Shown here piece by piece: positions 1-4,355 of a stretch of 6,551 nt of DNA. The position numbers and the translations under genes were made by a program. The first letter of the stretch is position 1. Each line of letters starts with the position of its first letter. Where the stretch lies: NCBI GenBank assembly GCA_020630145.1, contig JAHDBX010000025.1, positions 4,314-10,864 on the forward strand. The letters run 5' to 3'. The DNA comes from Gammaproteobacteria bacterium (GTDB taxonomy: Bacteria > Pseudomonadota > Gammaproteobacteria > HTCC5015). The notes beneath the pieces were generated by a model that was not told where the DNA came from, searched no databases, and saw only the letters and a list, made by a program, of their open reading frames with translations.

Positions 1-2
1 AT

Positions 3-887
3 GAAGTACTCGTGAGTAAAAAAGCATGGAAGATGCAAGGCTCGCGCATGTTTATCGAAGTTGATAAAAAAGTTCGTGTAGAAGATTTGCTACGCGGTTT
101 AATTGTACAATCAGGTAATGATGCGGCTGTAGCGCTTGCCGAACATATTGCAGAAAGTGAAGATGCATTTGTTGCACTAATGAATGATCAAGCTCAAGCT
201 TTTGGTATGCGTAGTACACAATTTAAAAATGTAACGGGCTGGCCACAAGAAGGGCACTATACAACAGCGCGTGACTTAATGGTGTTGGCTACGGCGCTGA
301 TTCGTGATCTTTCAGAATATTATGCTTATTACTCAGAGAAGAGTTTTACCTATAAAAATATTACACAAACAAACCGTAACCATTTGTTATGGCAAGACCC
401 TTCTGTAGACGGTATTAAGACGGGCCATACAGATGCATCGGGTTATTCCTTAATGGCTTCAGCTAAGCGTGGCGATATGCGTTTAATAACAGTTTTGCTT
501 GGTGCAAAGAGTTCAAGTGCCCGGATTAAATTCACACAGAATTTATTTAACTACGCTTATCGCTTTTATGAAACACGTCGACTATATTCAGCTAACGAGA
601 CCTTAAAAACGATTAAAGTTTGGAAGGGTCAACAAGGTGAAGTGGACTTGGTGCCTAGTGAAGACGTATACGTGACTATACCAAGAGGTTTATATTCTGA
701 CCTTGATGCCAATATGCAGGTTGCACTAGATGCCTATGCGCCTGTGCAAAAAGGCGCGCTATACGGTGAAGGTGTGATTACATTGCAAGACACAGAATTA
801 AATACATTTTCGATAACGGCTAAAGAGTCGATTGCTAAAGGTAATGTTTGGCAGCGCCTGCGTGATAGTGTGTTATCACTGTTTTAA
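3..887 (+). CDS. dacA: D-alanyl-D-alanine carboxypeptidase (PBP5/DacA family), 5'-truncated by the window edge
   Basis: This periplasmic, membrane-attached penicillin-binding protein removes the terminal D-alanine from peptidoglycan pentapeptides. The reading frame is open to the window edge (first whole codon at 3), and the residues before the GTG at 12 (E-V-L-V) still align with the family, so that GTG is not the start. The signal peptide and the catalytic SxxK motif lie upstream of the window. Visible landmarks are the second active-site motif SGN (bases 111-119), the block TNRNHLLW, the third motif KTG in VDGIKTGHT (417-425), and GDMRLITVLLGAK. The C-terminal beta-rich domain with VTIPRG follows, and the end (KGNVWQRLRDSVLSLF) has the amphipathic character of the PBP5 membrane anchor. 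The stop is only 2 bases before the next start, so it is probably co-transcribed with the genes downstream. The family assignment is firm; DacA versus its paralogue DacC cannot be settled from this part alone. Confidence 0.93.
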   Translation, partial: EVLVSKKAWKMQGSRMFIEVDKKVRVEDLLRGLIVQSGNDAAVALAEHIAESEDAFVALMNDQAQAFGMRSTQFKNVTGWPQEGHYTTARDLMVLATALIRDLSEYYAYYSEKSFTYKNITQTNRNHLLWQDPSVDGIKTGHTDASGYSLMASAKRGDMRLITVLLGAKSSSARIKFTQNLFNYAYRFYETRRLYSANETLKTIKVWKGQQGEVDLVPSEDVYVTIPRGLYSDLDANMQVALDAYAPVQKGALYGEGVITLQDTELNTFSITAKESIAKGNVWQRLRDSVLSLF

Positions 888-889
888 CT

Positions 890-1744
890 ATGCCGGCTAG
901 TGTTTATTTAAATGGTGAACTTATGCCTGCAGAGCAGGCGAGTATTTCACCAATGGATAGAGGCTTCTTGTTTGGTGATGGTGTATACGAAGTGATCCCA
1001 GTATACAACGGCCAGCCGTTTTGTTTGGTTCAACACCTCAGGCGTTTGCAAAATAGCTGTGATGGTATTCAGCTTACAAACCCTTACTCGCTGGCGCAAT
1101 GGAAAAAGGTCGTGCTTGATGTAATAGCAGCAAATGTTGACGCAGGTCATGATCAGTCCTTATATATACAAGTAACACGAGGAGCGCCTGCTGCACGTGA
1201 CCACCTGTTTCCTGAGAGTGTACAACCCACCGTATTTGTGCAAACAAAAGCATTCCCTAAAAGTGATGAGCGTTTGCTGTCAGAAGGTGCTAAGTTAATC
1301 AGTAGCGATGAAATAAGATGGCAAATGTGTCACCTTAAAACGACATCATTAGTGGCGAATGTATTGTTAAAGCAACAGGCACACGATAATAATGCTGACG
1401 AAGTTGTACTGATACGCGATGGCTATGTGCAGGAGTGTTCGGTAAGCAATTGCTTTATTGTAAAAGATGGCGTTGTGACTACACCGCCAAAGAGTAATCA
1501 TTTATTGCCGGGTATTACACGTGACTTTGTTTTGCACTTGTTAGCAAAAAACAATATACAACATCGCGAAGCCTCTATTGCTCCTGTTGAACTGGAAGGC
1601 TGTGATGAAATTTGGATATCGAGTTCAACTAAAGAATTGATGCCCGCAACCATGCTTAATGAAAAACCCATTGGCACCGGCAAGCCTGGTGAGTTATGGC
1701 GGCAGGTTTATACATTATTTCAGGCGAATAAATATGACGAATGA
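890..1744 (+). CDS. dat: D-amino-acid (D-alanine) aminotransferase, PLP fold type IV
   Basis: This is a 284-residue cytosolic class IV aminotransferase. D-alanine aminotransferases convert D-alanine and 2-oxoglutarate to pyruvate and D-glutamate. Family features seen are the N-terminal SPMDRGFLFGDGVYE block (20-34), the probable PLP lysine K150 in CHLKTTSLVANVLLKQ, and E182 in QECSVSNCF, which should contact the pyridine nitrogen. R103 and H105 lie in TRGAPAARDHLFP (96-108). Compared with Bacillus D-alanine aminotransferase (K145, E177, R98, H100 from memory), all four positions shift by +5. The R/H pair is the substrate carboxylate clamp of the D-specific enzymes and argues against a branched-chain aminotransferase or aminodeoxychorismate lyase. 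No clear Shine-Dalgarno sequence precedes the ATG; with only 2 bases after the dacA stop, translational coupling is likely. Its 3' end overlaps ybeD by 11 bases. Exact substrate preference is inferred. Confidence 0.9.
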   Translation: MPASVYLNGELMPAEQASISPMDRGFLFGDGVYEVIPVYNGQPFCLVQHLRRLQNSCDGIQLTNPYSLAQWKKVVLDVIAANVDAGHDQSLYIQVTRGAPAARDHLFPESVQPTVFVQTKAFPKSDERLLSEGAKLISSDEIRWQMCHLKTTSLVANVLLKQQAHDNNADEVVLIRDGYVQECSVSNCFIVKDGVVTTPPKSNHLLPGITRDFVLHLLAKNNIQHREASIAPVELEGCDEIWISSSTKELMPATMLNEKPIGTGKPGELWRQVYTLFQANKYDE

Positions 1745-2006
1745 ATCAGAAACATTAATGGAGTTCCCTTGTGCTTTTGCCTTAAAGGTAATGGTGGAAG
1801 CGACACCGGGTATCAATGAAGAGATGCTGAAGTTAATTGCTAAGCATGTAGAAGAAGAGCTTGATACATCGAATATCAGTGAACGCCCAAGTAGTAAAGG
1901 TAAGTACACGGCTTTAACAATAACCTTTACAGCTAAGAGTAAGCAGCAGTTAGATGATATTTATATGGATTTGAGCAAGCACGATAAAGTTAGAATGGCT
2001 TTGTAA
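1734..2006 (+). CDS. ybeD: YbeD/DUF493 family small protein
   Basis: This 90-residue cytosolic protein belongs to the YbeD (DUF493) family, a small alpha/beta, ACT-like fold often encoded between dacA and lipB. Its biochemical role is not established. The start is set at 1734 although the frame is open further upstream: from here MTNESETLMEFPCAFALKVM matches E. coli YbeD ([20 protein letters not shown]) residue for residue in length, and the total is close to the usual 87-90. Other family landmarks are PSSKGKYTALTITFTAKSKQ (residues 53-72) and the ending KHDKVRMAL. An AGGCG stretch about 8 bases before the ATG is a weak ribosome site. The start lies inside the end of the aminotransferase gene (11-base overlap), which suggests coupled translation. 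The next gene is separated by a 152-base gap carrying an inverted palindrome pair. Confidence 0.92.
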   Translation: MTNESETLMEFPCAFALKVMVEATPGINEEMLKLIAKHVEEELDTSNISERPSSKGKYTALTITFTAKSKQQLDDIYMDLSKHDKVRMAL

Positions 2007-2030
2007 GTTAAGTTTGCATTTTTACATTAA

Positions 2031-2055
2031 TGTCATGCCCGCGTAGGCGGGCATC
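2031..2055 (+). repeat. REP-like palindrome, copy 1
   Basis: A perfect 8-bp stem with a 4-base loop lies at 2035-2054: ATGCCCGC, GTAG, GCGGGCAT. It is preceded by TGTC and followed by C, matching copy 2 read on the other strand. The core CCCGCGTAGGCGGG resembles the dispersed CCCGCGNAGGCGGG palindromes known from many proteobacterial genomes (Neisseria dRS3 is a related-looking example). In RNA it would fold into a strong hairpin after ybeD. There is no T-run behind it, so it is not a canonical terminator. Confidence 0.8.
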
Positions 2056-2116
2056 TATTTATATAGCATAGCCGGTACCTATGAAAATACATAAGCTTAC
2101 ATACTCTTTTAATGTG

Positions 2117-2141
2117 GACACCCGCCTACGCGGGTGTGACA
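2117..2141 (-). repeat. REP-like palindrome, copy 2 (inverted)
   Basis: A perfect 8-bp stem with a 4-base loop lies at 2118-2137: ACACCCGC, CTAC, GCGGGTGT on the plus strand. Read on the minus strand it is TGTC followed by ACACCCGC-GTAG-GCGGGTGT and C, the same unit as copy 1. It differs from copy 1 at two positions in each arm, and both pairs of differences preserve base pairing. It ends 21 bases before the lipB start. A short TTTT follows at 2144-2147, too weak to call a terminator. Confidence 0.8.
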
Positions 2142-2158
2142 TCTTTTGTTAGTGCCAG

Positions 2159-2866
2159 ATGCATTCGAAAAATAACATTTACATTCGCTCTTTAGGTTTA
2201 ATCGACTACCAAGCTTGTATGCAACGAATGCAGCACTTCGTTAAGGCGCGCACGCAAGATACACCGGATGAAATTTGGTTATTGCAACATCCCGCTGTAT
2301 TTACACAGGGTATTTCTGGTACAGATGATAATGTATTGGATAGGCCGGATAGAGACTATAGTATTCCTGTTGTGCAGAGTAGTCGGGGTGGCCAAGTAAC
2401 CTACCATGGTTCGGGACAATTAATTGCCTACATCATGATTAATATGCGTAAGCATAATATTGGTGTACGAGAGTTGGTAAGCCGAGTAGAGCAAGCGGTT
2501 GTCGATACCTTGTCCACATGGCAAATTGCCGCTAAGCATGACCCTGATGCACCGGGTGTGTATGTGGATGGTGCCAAAATTGCTGCTTTAGGTTTACGTG
2601 TATCACGCGGTTATAGTTACCATGGTGTTAGCTTGAATGTTGATATGGACTTAGCGCCATTTACGTGGATAAATCCTTGCGGCTATCAACAATTAGCGGT
2701 GACGCAAATAGCCGATCAACTTGATCAAGTAAGCGGAGTAGTTGCCGATGCAAGCAATAATCCGAAGGGCAGTAAGTCTGCTAAAATGCCTACATGGCAA
2801 GCTGTAGAGAATAAGCTTGTAGAAGCTTTATCAACACACTTAAATAGTTCGTTTTCTTTTGAATAA
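2159..2866 (+). CDS. lipB: Octanoyl-[acyl-carrier-protein]:protein N-octanoyltransferase LipB
   Basis: This 235-residue cytosolic enzyme transfers octanoyl from octanoyl-ACP to the lipoyl-domain lysine of 2-oxoacid dehydrogenases and GcvH, the first step of lipoate assembly. The family signature RGGQVTYHGSGQ is at residues 76-87. The catalytic pair is present: K140 in DGAKIAALGLR and C174 in INPCGY, corresponding to K135 and C169 of E. coli. HPAVFTQG (44-51) and GVRELV (102-107) are also typical. The ATG is the earliest possible start, because an in-frame TAG lies at 2150-2152, but no good Shine-Dalgarno sequence precedes it. The protein is longer than E. coli LipB (213), mainly through a low-complexity insert rich in Ser, Asn, Lys and Ala around residues 189-211, beyond the active site. 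lipA follows after 15 bases. The gene appears intact. Confidence 0.95.
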   Translation: MHSKNNIYIRSLGLIDYQACMQRMQHFVKARTQDTPDEIWLLQHPAVFTQGISGTDDNVLDRPDRDYSIPVVQSSRGGQVTYHGSGQLIAYIMINMRKHNIGVRELVSRVEQAVVDTLSTWQIAAKHDPDAPGVYVDGAKIAALGLRVSRGYSYHGVSLNVDMDLAPFTWINPCGYQQLAVTQIADQLDQVSGVVADASNNPKGSKSAKMPTWQAVENKLVEALSTHLNSSFSFE

Positions 2867-2881
2867 TCATTGGATTAGCAC

Positions 2882-3811
2882 ATGACCGATCAAACCACGC
2901 CCGATAATATTACAGCACCGTCACGTTTTAAGCCTGACACGCATCAACGTGGTGAGACAAAAATGAAGCGTATTCCCATTAAGGTTGAGCCTACGGTTGC
3001 ACCCTTGCGCAAACCGTCGTGGATACGTGCTAAGCATCAAGGTGGTGCAGAAGTGCAGCGCATTAAAAAGTTAATGCGTGATATGAAATTGCATACTGTA
3101 TGCGAAGAAGCCAGTTGCCCTAACTTAGGTGAATGCTTTGGCAAAGGTACAGCCACCTTTATGATTATGGGTGACATTTGTACGCGTCGTTGTCCTTTTT
3201 GTGATGTTGCCCATGGCAAGCCAAATGCGCTCGATGCTGATGAGCCAAAAAATTTAGCTGATACCATTGCTAAACTGGGTTTACGTTATGTCGTGATCAC
3301 GTCGGTAGATCGTGATGATTTACGCGATGGGGGCGCAGGTCATTTTGCCGATTGCATACGCGAAACGCGCCTACGTACCCCAAGCACAACAATTGAAGTG
3401 TTAGTACCGGATTTTCGTGGGCGAATGGATAAAGCCATTTTATGCTTTGAAGAAACGCCGCCCGATGTGTTTAACCACAACTTAGAATCAATCCCGCGTT
3501 TGTATAAAGCTGTACGCCCGGGTAGTGATTACGACTGGTCATTGGATTTGTTGCAAGAGTTTAAACGCAAGCATGGCCCAGTGCCAACCAAGTCAGGCCT
3601 TATGCTAGGTTTAGGTGAAGAGATAGAAGAAGTGAAACAAGTGATGCGCGACCTACGTGAACACGATGTAAATATGCTTACGCTAGGCCAGTATTTGCAG
3701 CCGACTTTACATCACCTACCTGTATCGCGTTTTGTGCATCCCGATGAGTTTAAAGCATTGGTGCCATGGTACGCTCTTCTTATCATGCTGATGAGCAGGC
3801 TAATACCTTAA
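2882..3811 (+). CDS. lipA: Lipoyl synthase LipA, 3' end frameshifted by an apparent internal deletion
   Basis: LipA is a radical-SAM enzyme that inserts two sulfurs into protein-bound octanoyl groups. The auxiliary [4Fe-4S] cluster cysteines are C74, C79 and C85 (CX4CX5[14 protein letters not shown]). The radical-SAM cysteines are C100, C104 and C107 (CTRRCPFC). [39 protein letters not shown] and [10 protein letters not shown] are intact. After DEFKAL (residues 288-293) the family sequence ends abruptly. The last 16 residues ([16 protein letters not shown]) are out of frame, and the GFTHAA region and the C-terminal RSSYHA motif are missing from the product. RSSYHA survives in another frame (separate entry). 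The RSSY serine ligates the auxiliary cluster in LipA structures, so the 309-residue product is probably inactive. The start at 2882 is preferred because the N-terminus then matches the long E. coli form; the ATG at 2963, with GGTGAG 6 bases upstream, is an alternative. It follows lipB by 15 bases. Confidence 0.9.
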   Translation: MTDQTTPDNITAPSRFKPDTHQRGETKMKRIPIKVEPTVAPLRKPSWIRAKHQGGAEVQRIKKLMRDMKLHTVCEEASCPNLGECFGKGTATFMIMGDICTRRCPFCDVAHGKPNALDADEPKNLADTIAKLGLRYVVITSVDRDDLRDGGAGHFADCIRETRLRTPSTTIEVLVPDFRGRMDKAILCFEETPPDVFNHNLESIPRLYKAVRPGSDYDWSLDLLQEFKRKHGPVPTKSGLMLGLGEEIEEVKQVMRDLREHDVNMLTLGQYLQPTLHHLPVSRFVHPDEFKALVPWYALLIMLMSRLIP

Positions 3812-3822
3812 TTGATAGGTGA
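3760..3822 (+). pseudogene. lipA: Out-of-frame remnant of the LipA C-terminus
   Basis: In the frame shifted by two relative to lipA, bases 3760-3822 read [20 protein letters not shown] followed by TGA. This is the expected LipA C-terminus (E. coli: [14 protein letters not shown]...). In E. coli, 20 residues separate DEF from VRSS, whereas here only 17 bases lie between the corresponding codons (3752-3768). If the original spacing was the same, about 43 bases are missing, which explains the frame change. The junction must lie at about 3752-3763. This could be a true deletion or a sequence/assembly fault. Confidence 0.88.
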
Positions 3823-3862
3823 AAATTAGTTTGATCTGATTAATTGTAGTTGGTAGCCAAAA

Positions 3863-4192
3863 CTATTTGGGTCCAATGCGAAAATGCCCAGCTAAATAGT
3901 TGTCAAACCATAAGCCTGTAATTGATTCGTCATCTTTATAGGAAAAAGATATATCTTGTTGAGATACTTGGGCCGCAAGTAGCATGCTATAAGTTTCTTT
4001 GGCCCACTCTTTTCTTAAATCGATACACACCCATTTATCTACTGAGTCGCTCTTAATGCAAGCATAAGGTGATCCGCCACCACCAAATGTGTATACCTGT
4101 TTTATTTTTGTGTAGAACTTCCAAATTTCTGTTGCGCTACTATTTAGAGGTGTGGATAAAATAAAGAATAAAATTATAAATGAAATTTTCAC
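3863..4192 (-). CDS. Small secreted protein of unknown function
   Basis: This 109-residue protein has a clear N-terminal signal peptide: Lys near the start, a hydrophobic core FIILFFILS, and a likely signal peptidase cut after A20 in NSSA/TE. The mature protein is about 89 residues, has two cysteines (C45, C56) that could form a disulfide after export, and a Gly run GGGG at 37-40. The stretch ETYSMLLAAQVSQQDISFSY (66-85) recalls a widespread class of small exported proteins with a Y-x-x-L-L-A-A segment followed by a beta strand. That is a memory-based resemblance, and no function is known to me. The start is GTG, not ATG, chosen because AAAAGGAG lies 7 bases upstream. The gene is convergent with lipA, 51 bases from its present stop, and downstream of the PA14 gene on the same strand, 163 bases away. 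Confidence 0.75.
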   Translation of the reverse strand: MKISFIILFFILSTPLNSSATEIWKFYTKIKQVYTFGGGGSPYACIKSDSVDKWVCIDLRKEWAKETYSMLLAAQVSQQDISFSYKDDESITGLWFDNYLAGHFRIGPK

Positions 4193-4199
4193 TTCCCTG

Positions 4200-4207
4200 C
4201 TCCTTTT
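4200..4207 (-). promoter_or_regulatory. Strong Shine-Dalgarno site for the small secreted protein
   Basis: On the minus strand this reads AAAAGGAG, followed by 7 bases and then GTG at 4192-4190. It is the best ribosome site in the window and fixes the GTG as the start. Most genes of the plus-strand cluster lack one this good. Confidence 0.7.
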
Positions 4208-4260
4208 GCCATCATTTGGACCTTAACATGTTTAATTACCGTAAACAATTCTTTTAATAT

Positions 4261-4296
4261 AAAAAGCAATCTATAAAAGTAGCTCTGCTTTTTTTT
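4261..4296. terminator. Possible weak terminator between the two minus-strand genes
   Basis: AAAAAGCA (4261-4268) and TGCTTTTT (4286-4293) are complementary over 8 bases with a 17-base loop, and T-runs follow on both strands. The stem is mostly A/T, so this is a weak call. It sits 60-95 bases beyond the stop of the PA14 gene and could end its transcript. The rest of 4208-4355 is AT-rich with no gene that I can see. Confidence 0.3.
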
Positions 4297-4355
4297 AGAA
4301 CTATATAAATATTTTGAGTAATAAGTATGAATTGTAAAATGCTGGAACTTATAGT

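Larger units (their letters stand above)
2031..2141. repeat. REPIN-like inverted pair of REP palindromes between ybeD and lipB
   Basis: The two palindromes at 2035-2054 and 2118-2137 are the same 25-base unit in opposite orientation, separated by about 61 bases of AT-richer, unrelated sequence. This is the arrangement of REP doublets (BIME/REPIN). The whole element fills most of the 152-base gap between ybeD and lipB, and no convincing promoter is visible in the gap. It may modulate mRNA stability or readthrough into lipB-lipA, or be a passive genomic repeat. Classification as REPIN is inference, because copy number in the genome cannot be seen here. Confidence 0.6.

Noticed and set aside
12..14. 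GTG at 12 as the start of the first gene
   Set aside because: The frame is open to the window edge, codons before it still match DacA, and the essential SxxK motif would be missing, so this is an internal codon of a gene cut by the window.
1659..1733. Upstream extension of ybeD to an ATG at 1659
   Set aside because: The extra 25 residues do not resemble YbeD and lie within the aminotransferase gene; the ATG at 1734 gives the family length and an exact N-terminal alignment.
2031..2141. The GC-rich hairpins as rho-independent terminators
   Set aside because: Stems are strong but no adequate T-run follows either hairpin in either direction; the inverted duplicated arrangement fits REP elements better.
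3749..3822. Programmed frameshifting to restore the lipA C-terminus
   Set aside because: There is no slippery heptamer at the junction, and a frame change would still leave about 14 residues including the GFTHAA region missing.
3847..3865. Hairpin TAG-TTGG-tag-CCAA-AA-CTA as a terminator between the convergent genes
   Set aside because: The stem is short with a two-base bulge, overlaps the stop codon of the minus-strand gene, and lacks a T-run.
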